Assembly: GCA_002633025.1 (NCBI GenBank)
Contig: NMRB01000051.1
Span: 404,696 to 468,695 of the forward strand
Length of the DNA: 64,000 bases
Reading direction: 5' to 3'
From: Notospermus geniculatus
Taxonomy: Eukaryota; Nemertea; Pilidiophora; Heteronemertea; Lineidae
Shown here: positions 29,101 to 41,100 of the stretch, one piece after another
Layout: the number at the start of each line of letters is the position of its first letter
How positions within the stretch are numbered: the first letter of the stretch is position 1
Notes under the pieces: model-generated
What the model was told of the DNA's origin: nothing
Seen by the model: only the letters and a program-made list of their open reading frames with translations
The model's database searches: none
Program-made: the position numbers and the translations under genes

Positions 29101-32100
29101 GGGAAACGCTTTAGAATCTAACATTGAGTAAGTTTCGGCAGAATGTATCATCATTACATTGACACAGGAGTGCCCGGCAGTGTTTCCGCCAGAGGGGGGA
29201 TGGGGGGATGAATCCCCTCCTCAAAAATTTCAAGGAGGGGATATCCCCCCTCAAGTTTGCAGACTAACCTTTTTCAAATATCACCATTTTCACTTCAGTA
29301 GTGTTTTTCTTTAATTTGTCACATTTCAAATGCAATTTTCATGCAGAAGGAAGACTAATTTTGCATTTTGGAGTGTAAAAAATGACTCTGGAGGCCATAT
29401 TTAACCAAAAAAAAACCCGAAAAAATTTTGAAAAAATTTTTTTTGAAAAAAAAAATTTTTTGAATTTTTTTCTCCCCCCTCCTTGACAATCCTGGCGGAA
29501 ACCCTGCCCGGAGAAAACCTACACTATCGAAGAGAGTTACCCTCTCTGTCACATGAAGAACGGGTCTGACTAGGAACACACTTGGAATGTACCTCAAATG
29601 CGCATTAAAGCTGACGTGAACGAACAAAAAGCCCCCATGCGACGAGCAAGAGAATTGCAAACGCCCTGCAAACGCCTCAAACGAAGGCTCAGAACATGAT
29701 AGACCCCACGACGCCAGGAGGGCGCCACCTTATTTGCCTTCAGGCAACAGAGCTGTCAACATCTCCGGATACCTCTTACACTACTCAAAGAAAAAAAATG
29801 TCATTTAGGCGGGATTCGAACCGTCGACCTTCTGATTTGTAATCAACCACTCTATATCCACTCGGCCAACGAGCCAGCTGACAGTGACGTGATTTGTGTT
29901 TGTCATAGACGTAGGCCTTCGACTTACGTAATAATACCATACGAATAAGAGAAAAAATGAGAAGTCTTCCAACAAATTCGGTGGCCGAATGGGGAAGACG
30001 GTGGAACAGAGATAACAGGGCGCGGGTTCGATTCCCAGCTGGGTCAAACTTTTTTCTTTCAAAAAAAGTGTTCAGCAGGATCTCACCAGAGGATGTTGAC
30101 ATCCCGACAGCTCGAAGACAAATAAGGTGGCGCCCTCCTGGCGTCGTGGGGTATATCATGTTCTGAGCCTTCGTTTGAGGTGTTTGCCGGGCGTTTGCTT
30201 CTCTTGCTCGTCGCATGGGGGCTTTTTGTTCGTTCACGTCAGCTTTAACCCTTTTCTTTCCTGGTAGATTAGTACAAACCAATGTTGTAATTTCACAAAG
30301 TGGATTGGTCATGTACATGTATTGAGTTCATTCATCCGTTCTGGTTCAGGTCCATACCAAGGTGTCCAGATCCACCTCTCTGTCAAGCTTCTCCCGAGTC
30401 CATTAAGGAAGCTACCAAGGTTTTGATGAATGCTCAGAGACCACTGGTCATCATTGGAAAAGGTAGGACATGTAAGAGGATTGTAAAAAAAATAGCAAGG
30501 CAATAAGAAAGAGTGCGTTTCCTGTCGTGGACATCGACATGGTCCTATCAATTTGTTTTGATCAATCCTATTATGATTTCTATTCCGAACACATAACGAA
30601 ATAGTATATTTTTTCCTTGCAGGTGCTGCATATGCCAGGGCAGAATCTGTCATACAAGACTTCCTCACATCAACATCTTTGCCATTCTTGCCAACACCTA
30701 TGGGTAAAGGTGTGATGCCAGATGACAGTGAACTTTGTGTGGGACCTGCACGATCAAAGTAGACTATCAGTTTCTATTCAGCATTTGCCCCTTCTAGCGG
30801 TTGATCTTTCCTCTGGTATTCGGATTGGTCCTCTTCAGACTAGCAGGCTTGACAATTCGCTTTTCGTTTCTGGTGTTGTATTGTATTGTGTTTTTCCATC
30901 AGCAACGACGCAAAAACATATTGGCCCTGGGGTGTTTGGAACAGGCCATCTCAAGATACTGATGTTCTCAGTTGGATGGGGTCTTTTACATGTTTTACTT
31001 GCCTTGCAAAGGTACAAGGTACAAGGCATTACGGCTACTATCCCATGCGACGATGAAGAGCCAGGGATGATTGATCTCATTTGGCCCAGATTGGATTCAA
31101 ACCCTGGACCTGCTACAGGACTTGCTAAGCGGACGTGATAACCACCAGGCTACCAGGGGTCCTCTCTGATATGAGTATTACATGGAGTTGCTCCCAAAAC
31201 TTGCCTCCTGTTGACGTCCTTCCACTCTTTGCAGAGATGTTGAAGTTGCCATGAAAACTTCTGAATTCATGATATTTCAGGGCTTTGAAAGAAGCCGATG
31301 TCATTCTTTTGGTTGGTGCTAGGTTGAACTGGATGCTTCATTTTGGTAGACCACCACGCTTCAGTGCCGATGTGAAAATTATTCAGGTAATTGGGATCCA
31401 ATTCGATTTTGATTTCCTGGCTTTACAAAAGACTTTGAATCAGTTTTGTTGCTCAGATATGTCGAAGGTATAAAACGAAACTGAAATTTCTTTGGTCAGT
31501 AGTAAGGAGGTCTTTGTATTGTCCCCTGTGGTGTTTCTCTACAGATCGATATCCATCCAGAAGAGTTTGGAAACGGCACATCATCCTGCGTACGGCTGCA
31601 CGGCCACATCCATAGTGTCGTCAAACAAGTGAGTGTATGAAATGTCGTGGGATCATGATCTGTGCACATGAAACTGGGGGGTTCTGTTCAGTAAAAACAC
31701 AATGTAAACGAAGCCATATTTTCAAAATTCAGAATAGGCATTCAGTAAAACCACAATGTAAACAGTCATATTTTCAAAAATCAGGGTGGGCATTCATAAA
31801 AACACAATGTAAACGATGCCATATTGGGCATTCTGTAAAAAACACAATATTATGAAATCATTAATTTCGAAATTTAGGGTGGGTATTCCTGGAAAATACT
31901 AAGCACAACCAGGATGTTCAATAGCATATTTCCTTTAACTTGTAAATACAATAGTGATGGTAATTGAAGTGTATTACGCGGATGTTTTTTCCATCCAGCT
32001 TAATGATGAGTTTGTAAGATTGTCTGGAAGTTGGAAGGTCAACCGGAATGGTCCATGGTGGTCAAGTCTCGGACAAAAGATCAAACATAATACAGAGGTT

Positions 32101-33206
32101 ACTAGAGTAAGTTGATTTAGTAGTTTTATCTACATGAGGGAGAATACATGTACATCCCTTGATATTTTGTAAAACAAGGATTGGGTGGATTTCATGACTG
32201 TTTCGGCCAAACTGGATGACCCCATTTGTTAATATCTTTAACATTCAATTTCAGAGTCTAGTCAAGAATGAATCAAGACTGCTCACATATTATCATGTTT
32301 TTGATGAGGTAAAGCAAGAAAAGGCATATTTTTCAACAGTAAAAAAGTCTGTTTAAGTTTGAACTACATGTATATTTTTATTGGGGTAATGTTTGCTTTA
32401 AACTTTTACACTTTTGAATTTGTGACAACAAGTATCGCAAAAGTAGAAAAAACAACAAAAAACCCCGGTATGTTGTGCACAGGGCTGGTTCAGAATCGCA
32501 ACTGGCTGTTCACTACATTGGCTTGGCATCTCCCACTCCAAATCTACACCGGTAACCTCATGTTTTTGGAGATGAAAAGTAATTTGGAGCATTCGTCTTA
32601 TGAAGCCTATTTTACATCAGTAAGTGCATGTATTCTAAGTGGAGGAAGTACATGTACATGTACTTCTCAAGTTTAGTGGGTAATATCATTTTTGTGGATA
32701 GGGTTGTTGTTTCAGAATAACTGACATCTGCCTGAATTTCGATGACTTATTTTATCACTATCTTCAGATCCAAAGGGCGCTCCCTAAGGACTGCATGATT
32801 ATAAACGAAGGTGCTAACACAATGGACATTGGTCGTACAATGCTACCTAATAACCTTCCTCGCCACAGACTGGATGCTGGTACATTCGGTACAATGGGTG
32901 TTGGACTTGGTTTTGCCATAGCTGCTGCCATCTATTGTAGAGATTATGCCCCTGATAAACGTGTTGTTTGCATCCAAGGTGACAGTGCTTTTGGATTTTC
33001 TGGAATGGAGTTGGAGGTGGTGACGAGGTACACATTAATTTGTTTGCAGGAATAATTTCAATTATAGGCACCAATTTTAGCAGGGCATTGGTCTGCTGCA
33101 CATGAAGTTGCATGTACCGGTGCATATTGTACGTATAATACGGTATCCAACTTAGTGCAATGTAACCTTGTCTCACATCGTTTTATTTTCAAGGTACAAA
33201 CTATAG
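26057..33206 (+). CDS. HACL1: 2-hydroxyacyl-CoA lyase, first exon set (exons 1-12 plus start of exon 13; 3' truncated)
   Basis: HACL1 cleaves 2-hydroxyacyl-CoA in peroxisomal alpha-oxidation, using thiamine pyrophosphate and Mg. Exons: 26057-26110, 27738-27964, 28293-28365, 28633-28710, 29033-29127, 30350-30462, 30623-30758, 31281-31386, 31545-31628, 31999-32106, 32255-32308 and 32768-33027. Phases agree at every junction. Exon 2 has G-M-R-N-E-Q-A-A (catalytic Glu of TPP enzymes). Exon 12 has T-F-G-T-M-G-V-G and G-D-S-A-F-G-F-S, the start of the TPP-binding motif. Exon 13 breaks after 9 bases at 33202. The next sequence gives TAG at 33204-33206, so this set lacks the second half of the motif (N-N-N-G) and the last about 110 residues. 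If used alone it should be inactive. Compare the set at 38199. Confidence 0.85.
27006..27194 (+). other. Small Cys-rich ORF in HACL1 intron 1, only in the first set
   Basis: A 62-codon ORF, ATG to TAA, whose second half has eight Cys in C-x3-C-like clusters (D-C-P-C-C, E-C-C-P, C-A-C-Y). An overlapping ORF in another frame runs 26932-27261. The block 26757-27520 is absent from the second HACL1 set, so this may be a mobile or polymorphic insertion rather than a gene. Not recognised. Confidence 0.25.
27391..27453. repeat. Near-perfect hairpin
   Basis: Arms accactgcccacacccgaca and tgacgggtgtgggcagtggt extend through cagctg on both sides of a TCAT loop, with one mismatch. It lies inside the block missing from the second HACL1 set. 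Confidence 0.75.
29609..30244. mobile_element. 636-bp TTAA foldback element with tRNA-like segments in both arms
   Basis: Ends agctgacgtgaacgaacaaa / tttgttcgttcacgtcagct, with inverted arms of roughly 170 bp. TTAA flanks both sides (29605-29608, 30245-30248). The second HACL1 set has the empty site gcgcattaacccttt with one TTAA (40649-40652), proving insertion. Inside, the minus strand at 29812-29880 (ttggccgagtgg ... ggttcgaatcc) and the plus strand at 29975-30045 (ggtggccgaatgg ... gggttcgattccc) resemble Pol III A and B boxes. Confidence 0.85.
31030..31168 (-). mobile_element. tRNA-derived SINE in HACL1 intron 7 (first set)
   Basis: The minus strand reads tagcctggtggttatcacgt (A-box-like) and, about 30 bases later, gggtttgaatcc (B box). 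The same element is at 42010-42110 in the second set, so it predates the duplication or allele split. Confidence 0.7.
31680..31880 (+). repeat. Minisatellite in HACL1 intron 9, short allele
   Basis: About three to four imperfect units of roughly 50-60 bp built on cattcagtaaaacacaatg and gccatattttcaaaatt. The second set has a longer version at 42600-43090. Confidence 0.7.
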
Positions 33207-34830
33207 CAACAAATGACGTCAAAATCGCTAGAAATAGCGACGGTCGCTTGAAATAGCATACAGTCGCTAGATCATGACTTGGTCCCGAACCTGATCACAT
33301 GTTGTTGTTACTGGTAAGCGCTATCCAGTGTACGGTGTAGGCTGTATGCATTGCACCATGCACATGATGCATGCGATGTGCACTGTCAGCTGGCATCATG
33401 GCTGGTCAGTCATCTGATGTCAGTGTCATTCGGCAGGCATGGCAGGGACATGGATGGGTCAAGTGTGGCAGGCCTGTAGGCTGATAGGCCTAGGCCTATA
33501 AGGGTCAGACGATTCAGACTTCTGTGTATTTTTTTTCTGGACTGGGCCTGGCTGGGGTCAGCCCTCTCTCAGCATGCTCAGAGTCAGAATGAGAAGACGA
33601 GAAGTCAGGAGTCAACCATGATGGTCAGTTCACAACATTGGGTGAATCGTCGTGCGTTGCACTGACTCCTGCTGTTTTGTATTGTGCTTCAGACTAGGCA
33701 TGCTAGGCCTACACACTTTGTGCGTATTCGGGTCACTGAGCATGCTGAGAGCCCTGATTATTCGTGTACAAACACTCGGTGCACTTTCCATGACTCCTCA
33801 CTTGGCCCGCTATAATAGTAGGCCTAGCCTAGGCCTTTAGCATGTATAGGCCTACCACTTGAGCTGGGACATGAAATGATGGAAGAGGCCTAGGCCTAGG
33901 CCTATCGGTAAGCATGCTAAGATTATGATGAGATGGTGGTGGACTGACATTCATCAGGCATGAGTCGTCACAGTAGTAGGCCTAATGTTGGCCTGTAATT
34001 ACCATAGAACCACAAAGGCCTGTAGGCTGATAGGCCTAGGCCTATAAGGGTCAGACGAGTCAGACTTCTGTGTATTTTTTTTCTGGACTGGGCCTGGCTG
34101 GGGTCAGAAGACGAGAAGTCAGGAGTCAACCATGGTCAGTTCACAACATTGGGTGAATCATCGTGCGTTGCACTGACTCCTGCTATTTTGTATTGTTCTT
34201 CAGAATAGGCATGCTACCGTAGGCCTACACACTTTGTGCATATTCGGGTCACTGAGCATGCTGAGAGCCCTGATTATTCGTGTACAAACACTCGGTTAGC
34301 ACTTTCCATGACTCCTCACTTGGCCCGCTATAATAGGCCTAGCCTAGGCCTTTAGCATGTATAGGCCTAGGCCTACCACTTGAGCTGGGACATGAAATGA
34401 TGGAAGGGGCCTAGGCCTAGGCCTATCGGTAAGCATGCTAAGATATGAGATGGTGGTGGACTGACATTCATCAGGCATGAGTCGTCACAGTAGTAGGCCT
34501 AATGTTGGCCTGTAATTACCATAGAACCACATCATTGACATATTAGAAATTAGGCCCAGGCCTAGCATTATCCTGCACAGAGGTTGGGTGAATCCCCTTG
34601 GGAAATCCCTAGGCCTAATGCCTAACTGTTTCGTTCCGCAGTACTGTTAGGCCTACATGGATTCCCAGATTCGAAACAGCGGCTGGGTGACTGAGACTAT
34701 GCTCACCGATTGTCACCCATCTGTCTATATTGTGCAGTTTTAACACAGTTGTTGTTGTTCTGCCTGATACATTCACCCATGTCAGCAACATGCTCAATCG
34801 ACCATTTCATCATACATGTATTTACATTTC
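33203..34830. other. Unique spacer between HACL1 sets with a 0.5-kb tandem repeat
   Basis: Starts at the exact break of HACL1 exon 13. From about 33470 to 34540 two near-identical units of about 540 bp follow each other, each beginning caggcctgtaggctgatagg-like and dense in AGGCCT words. No coding exon recognised. Confidence 0.6.
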
Positions 34831-34841
34831 TTTCTTTGCAG

Positions 34842-34872
34842 AGAGAATCTGATTGAGGAGAAATCTATGAAG
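34842..34872 (+). CDS. Possible micro-exon following HACL1 first set
   Basis: 31 bases between acceptor ttctttctttgcag and donor GTAAGT, both strong. Read in the frame that fits the next exon, it starts with one base completing a split codon, then Glu-Asn-Leu-Ile-Glu-Glu-Lys. HACL1 exon 12 ends with two bases of a codon, so the phases match. Whether it is actually joined to HACL1 is inference. Confidence 0.45.
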
Positions 34873-35798
34873 GTAAGTTATTGGCAACAACTAAGGTGAA
34901 AACAGTGTTCATCTGCTGACAACCAATATTAATCAAGTATTGGCTAATTTAATTAGCATTATTTTAATCAGCAAGACAGATAGAGTGTAGTAGGCTTACA
35001 GCAGAATCAGCATCAAGTGTGTTCAAGATTAACAAGTTCAACTGTATGATAGAGCAAGGAGCAAGTGCAGGTGTATACAAGGTGTGATCATATTATCATC
35101 AGGTGCATCGCAATCAGGTGTATTGCAGTCAGGTGTGTTTTGAACAGTCAGGTGTTTTGTCATCAGGTGTATTGGTAAACAACAGGTGTATAGAACAGTT
35201 ATATATCAGGAGTATTATTGTGAAGAGGTCAACAATATTCAACAGAGTACCTACTCTGATGAAGATATCAGCTGTAACACAAGAGTAAGCATAGAAAACT
35301 GGTACTTTCACACCTTGTACTAGCAAATACAGAGGCATAAAATCAGACACGTTTGAAGTACCATTCATTATGGGGATCTCGTTAGCACAATACCGCATGC
35401 GCATTGGGGTTCACAACCTCAATATACTAATATGCAGAGTCGAGAATGCAGTGTCTCACTTGATGTGATATTCTTTCAGAGCATACTCCAAACCAATAAT
35501 CCCATAACACCCAGTACCAAGATTGCTGGCCTGCCCTTCAATAACCAAGAACATAATTAGAATTCATACGTGTGACCACAACCGCAAAAAACCTGCGCAT
35601 TTTATGTACTGTAACCACAGCTATAAACTACTGACTAGATCTGAATTAATGCATTTCCCATTTAACTGCATTACCATAACTACCACCAATTCAATTTACT
35701 GCCAAATCTCCTACCTTTTGCAAAACGTCATTTATCTTATCATTATTGCTCAGTTATTGATTCATTTGAATTAATGAAGCATTCCTACACTCTTTCAG

Positions 35799-36071
35799 AA
35801 ATCAAACAAACCAGTGGCACCAGTCAACATCACCTTCATCGCAGTCGAAGAAATAACAACAAGAGTGGCCACTTTCTTAGATGAAATGCTCACTGCTGTC
35901 ACGGTACCAACATCAATGATGAACGACCACATTCTGCATCTTCAGAATCCTACTCCATCTGAATTTGAAGAGGCAATCCTGCTACTCCTGCCGCTGAGCC
36001 TAACTGACATTCGTCTTGGCACAACTATTACGAGCATTACTGACGACAGTGACACTCCAATGGAAAACTAA
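35799..36071 (+). CDS. Possible alternative terminal exon (unrecognised protein C-terminus)
   Basis: Acceptor acactctttcag, then 90 open codons ending TAA, phase 0 with the micro-exon at 34842. The product begins Lys-Ser-Asn-Lys-Pro-Val-Ala-Pro and is acidic and hydrophobic towards the end. No motif or family recognised. It lies in the spacer unique to the junction of the two HACL1 sets. It could be the 3' end of a chimeric HACL1 transcript, part of an unrelated gene, or a chance ORF. Confidence 0.45.
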   Translation, partial: KSNKPVAPVNITFIAVEEITTRVATFLDEMLTAVTVPTSMMNDHILHLQNPTPSEFEEAILLLLPLSLTDIRLGTTITSITDDSDTPMEN

Positions 36072-37218
36072 CCATGACGTCTCCTCAAACAAGGCTTCAT
36101 GTATCAAGAGCCTGATACCTTCTGCATAATATGTAATACATGATGTTCCACTATGTAGGCCCACTTACCAAATTTTTGCATTTATATGATTCTTACATAA
36201 TACACAGTGCCACCGAAAAAGGTAACAGTTTGGCAAAGCATGCCAACTTCCTTTTTTCTCATTTTCGTGGCAAAAGTAATTTCACGTATGTGTAGTACAT
36301 GGTAATACTGGGTCATGTTATCAAGTATACTCACCAAATCTTATCATTTACATGATTCTTAGTTTGCAAAGCATGCCAACTTCGTTTTCTCATATTCATG
36401 GCACGGGTAATTTCATGTGTTCATATGTTGCACATGACATGTTATCAGGTATATTATTTACCAAACCTCACTTGCATTTATTTGATTTTTACATACATGT
36501 AGGATATCACAGGAAAAAAGGCAACATTTTGGCAAAGCATGTCAAACACTTTCATCCTCGCATCACTTGGGTTCACGCGTATGAATACTCAACATGCATT
36601 CCGCACAAGATTCTTGCCTCCACTCAATGAAGAGCAACACTTTAGATCAGTTGTGCAGTGAGTCCTCCTCCAGTCCAACATATCCAAATACGGTTCACTT
36701 CAACTGGATCGAAATGTTTGTGGTATAAATGCAGCTATAAATACAATCATCAACCGAGAATTAACTGGGTCTATCAGCATTTTCTCCTTGACCCTCCATT
36801 CGTCAGCTTATAAGGAACTCATACACAGGGAATTTGGGACTTGGGTTAAGCTAACAATGCAATTACGCCATGTTAATTCTCGGTTGACAACATGTACTCT
36901 GCTGATTGCAGCTAAAATTTGTGAACATGATTATTTTTAATCAGTGTATCTAAATTAATCTAATCACTTGCTGGTCAAGACAATCAAGATATACAATAAA
37001 TATTTTATTTTCATACATCCTCGTCTTCATCATTAACAAGCAATACATGACAACATGCATCCCAATTTGGTTCCTCCATACTGGCAAAGGCCATTCCCCT
37101 GCATGTTACAAGCTTATACATCGGTACCAGTATATTATAGAGCAACCAAATGACGCTGCCATATATATTCAGGTGATTCCTAAGTCACAGCGAAGCTACC
37201 AGGCCGCCAGGCCTCTAG
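36072..37218. other. Spacer before the second HACL1 set
   Basis: Contains repeated segments of about 150 bp around 36170-36330 and 36340-36540 (caaagcatgccaacttc..., tttcatgtg...). An AATAAA is near 36996. No gene recognised. Confidence 0.45.
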
Positions 37219-37704
37219 TTGTTTTCATTGTATTGAGGACACTTTCAGAAGTTGAAAAAATGTCCAGCCAAACTTCTTTGTGGGCGATGTATCATTGTGT
37301 TGATAATGAACTTGTAGGAACAGCCCCTCGGCCTCAGCATGCTCTCAGTCAGAGCACACTCACTCAGTCAGCCCGATCGCGATCCATGCATCATCATGTG
37401 CATTTGGCCTGTGACTGTGCATGGCCGACAGATGTAGGTCAGTTCCTCCAGAACCAATTTAATGTATTATGTAGGCCTGTATGTACGTCATTGTTATAGC
37501 CCAGTTGACAATGCATATAATATGATGACAATGATTTAATGATATAAGATTTAGATAAGCAAGGAAGGTGGTAGGTGCGTGACTGGGCCCCTGCCTAGCT
37601 ACTTACTACTGAAGTGAAGACCTTCACAGGCCTCATACTTCTGCCACGATGTCGGGGTTTCTGCCAGAAGTATTTTTGAGGGTATGCAATTCTTCAAAAT
37701 CAGC

Positions 37705-37855
37705 CCGACCGTCGGGCACCCAAATTCGCATTACATCAGTCCGTGCACGACAGTCGTGTGCCCTGTACGATTTTCTTCATTGAGTACCCGACCGTCGTGG
37801 ACGCAGTATCAATTTTCTTCACTGCGTACACGACGGTCGGGTAAATAACACCGGC
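37705..37855. mobile_element. MITE with cccgaccgtcg ends
   Basis: Arms cccgaccgtcgggcac... and ...cacgacggtcggg, with a repeated inner unit (tgcacgacagtcgtg, tacccgaccgtcgtgg). Present only in the second set; the first set has a short unbroken sequence here (near 26608). Confidence 0.65.
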
Positions 37856-38198
37856 CATTAAAAAAATGGCCCTTCTGTTCCTTTGAGAGTACTCACAGCG
37901 TACCCTGCGTACCCTCAGCTCTGGCAGAAACACTGGATGTTGATTGACCTGAGTGATTTATGAAAGGCACGTAGCCTTGACATATATATATAGCCGAGGT
38001 CTTTTTATAAAACTGGAGAATCTAGGCTGCGTCTATTGTTGGGGAACACTGAGCTACAGAAACACTCACAGATGTTACACCTGGAACGAAATGCCTTCTG
38101 TTCTGTTTAACTGAATAATTATATTATGGTACCCGGGGTGAGCACATGGCCCTCTGGACTTTTTAGTGGGACTAAAACTTACTCTTTCAAAACCGAAG

Positions 38199-41100
38199 GG
38201 CGTCGAGTACATGTTCGGGATAGTTGGTATACCAGTGATAGAGGTTGCTATAGCAGCTCAAGCGGCAGGAGTGAAGTACATTGGCATGAGAAATGAGCAA
38301 GCAGCTTCGTATGCAGCATCAGCTATTGGATACTTGACAGGACGACCAGCAGTCTGTCTCTGTGTCTCTGGACCTGGCCTGGTCCATGCCTTGGCAGGAA
38401 TGGCAAATGCAGCAGAAAATTGTTGGTGAGTTATTAAAGGTATACTCTGGTTTCGTGTTTTTAACACACCGGTCAGATATGCAAGGCGGGCACTGAACGC
38501 GCCGCCCCCGCAATAGGTACACAAAGGGTCTTTCAGTTCATTCACCATGGATGACCAATCGCTGGGCCGCACGGTGTCTGCACCGCTCGAGACGTCTAGG
38601 CCTTTTCGGGCTATCTAGTCCACGTGGTCAATTTCTTTCAAATCTTACTGACGGCCGAACGCCGCAAGGATAAATACCAAACCACACGTCATTCACAGTC
38701 TGATCAGTTACAACATGCGGTCAACTAAATTCAATCCTCCCCGCCCTATCTCCGCCTTGGCCTTTTACTCCAAGAGGCCTATTGTCATACTCAATGCGTA
38801 TTACGATGGAGGCGGCCTCACCACCTTGTAATGAAGGTGTGTTAAAAACACGAAACTAGAGTATGTATGCAGTGTGAAACTTTAGTGGGTGACCGTTCCA
38901 TTCCAGAAAGTTTCACTCAGTTCGTCTGTCATGTCTGTAGCCCACGAGCCATTCACAAGCCAGAAGCCTACTGTCCAGAAGCCCTGTTTCTCACCCTCAG
39001 AAGTCCAGAAATCCATTGTTTCTACATTTGTGATTGTCGGAGTCAGAGAGTACTTGAGTAGTTTACTCATATAAATACCATTTGTTTATTATCATTTTGT
39101 GTGTCAATTTTGTGCTTTTCTGTACCTTGGATCATATAAATACCAAAAGTAGATAATACACATAACTTGTATCATACGGGATTTCTTTATCTTAGGACTA
39201 CTTTCTTTATCTGACCAAATTTGATCACTCCTTTTAGGCCTATGGTTGTGGTAGGTGGGAGCAGTGACCAAGATCTCGAAGGTTTGGGAGCATTCCAAGA
39301 ATTCCCTCAGGTAATCAGTGTTATAACACTGGGGCCCGTATGCACCAAGGTGGTTTAAAATTTGGCTTAAACCTAGATTTACTAATCATGGATTAAGCGT
39401 GGATTAAATCATCCGAACTTGAACCTGCACCAACCTAGTTAAACCACAGATTAAGTTGTCCATGGTTCATCCATGGTTGAACCAATTTCATAACATAAAT
39501 AGCTATTACCAATGGATTAGGTCACACTCTGTGGACACGATGTCATTGTAATATGCTGTGGCAAAAATGAATTAATCCAAGTTTAAACCCACCCCTCTAC
39601 CGAGCAATTGCTTGGGNATTATTCAGTAAATATTCTGCCCGTCCTAGTTCCATTGAGAGAATTCCATTTTATGTTGAAAAGGTGAGCTATACTGAAGTAC
39701 CGGTAGATTAGTCCGTCCAAAAATTGGTCAAGTTTAAATGTGTCATCCTGGTAGGGATGCCTAGTCCTTTTTGGAGATTCAAAAAATCATGAGTCTAATA
39801 AGGCGTAAGGTCAATGAATTAAAGTTTGATATCTGCAACTTATCACACACTCACAGACACTTCCTATGTATGGGTGTGCTTGAAACACCCATGATACTGA
39901 ACCTCCGTATGTGTACTGAACCGTATAAGTTGCAGATATCAAACTCACTAATATCAAGCAGTCTAAAATCATATGATGATAAATAATAAAATTTCCTTCA
40001 CAGGCCGTGCGTCATAGTATCTACGGCAGACCGGGACCCACGTATTTGGATCTACCTGGTAACATGATTATGGGAAACGCTTTAGAATCTAACATTGAGT
40101 AAGTTTCGGCAGAATGTATCATCATTACATTGACACAGGAGTGCCTGGAGAAAACCTACATTATCGAAGAGAGTCACCCTCTCTGTCACATGAAGAATGG
40201 GTCTGACTATTCATTTTGGTTTTCGAAGCCACCGCTAGGGCTAGAAGGCTTCGGCTCTGGCTGCCATTTTGTTGCTGACGTCACTGTAACGGTCCATCTT
40301 CTGGTAAAATTTCATTCTCCTCCGGTCTACAAAACGGCGATTATTTTGACTTTTTGTTACAGATCTGCAACACATACCAACTTTCTCATCAACAGAAACT
40401 TCCTCGGTGTTGCCATTTCGCACGATTCGGCATGTTCAATCACATTAGCACCCACGTGGTTACCGGCATTCCATTCTAAAAATAACCCGGGATGTCAACA
40501 TAACGGTATCTGCGCATGCGCCCTGAGATCGCGACAAATTTTTGTCGCGAAAATGGCAGCCAGAGCCGAAGCCTTCTAGCCCTAGCGGTGGCTTCGGGAA
40601 CCAAAATGTCTGACTAGTAACACACTTGGAATGTACCTCAAATGCGCATTAACCCTTTTCTTTCCTGGTAGATTAGTACAAACCTGTTGTAATTTCACAA
40701 AGTGGATTGGTCATGTGCATGTATTGAGTTCATTCATCCGTTCTGGTTCAGGTCCATACCAAGGTGTCCAGATCCACCTCTCTGTCAAGCTTCTCCCGAG
40801 TCCATTAAGGAAGCTACCAAGGTTTTGATGAATGCTCAGAGACCACTGGTCATCATTGGAAAAGGTAGGACATGTAAGAGGATTGTAAAAAAAATAGCAA
40901 GGCAATAAAGCTGCGTTCACACTAGCAGTTTAATCCGGACTTAAACCGTACTAACGCCTTGATTCGGAATAAGAGGTCACACTAGAAACCCTTTAGTTCG
41001 GATTAGATCCGCACTAACAAGTACGGTTGTTAATCCGTGCTAGCTAGTGCGCACCAACTAATCCGCAATAACTTTGTAGTCTGAACAGTTTAATCCGAAT

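Noticed and set aside
29812-29880. Possible functional tRNA gene (minus strand)
   Set aside because: A and B boxes are good, but the anticodon arm pairs poorly and it is embedded in a transposon, so it is more likely tRNA-derived.
29785-30318. 177-codon ORF on the minus strand
   Set aside because: It lies inside the TTAA foldback element and reads through tRNA-like sequences in both arms; no transposase motif.
31075-31115. NPGP peptide motif suggesting a 2A or LINE N-terminus
   Set aside because: The bases come from the reverse complement of a SINE B box (ggtttgaatcc); the same holds at 42030. The NPGP at about 52330 lacks the conserved upstream Asp-Val-Glu pattern and any LINE domain.
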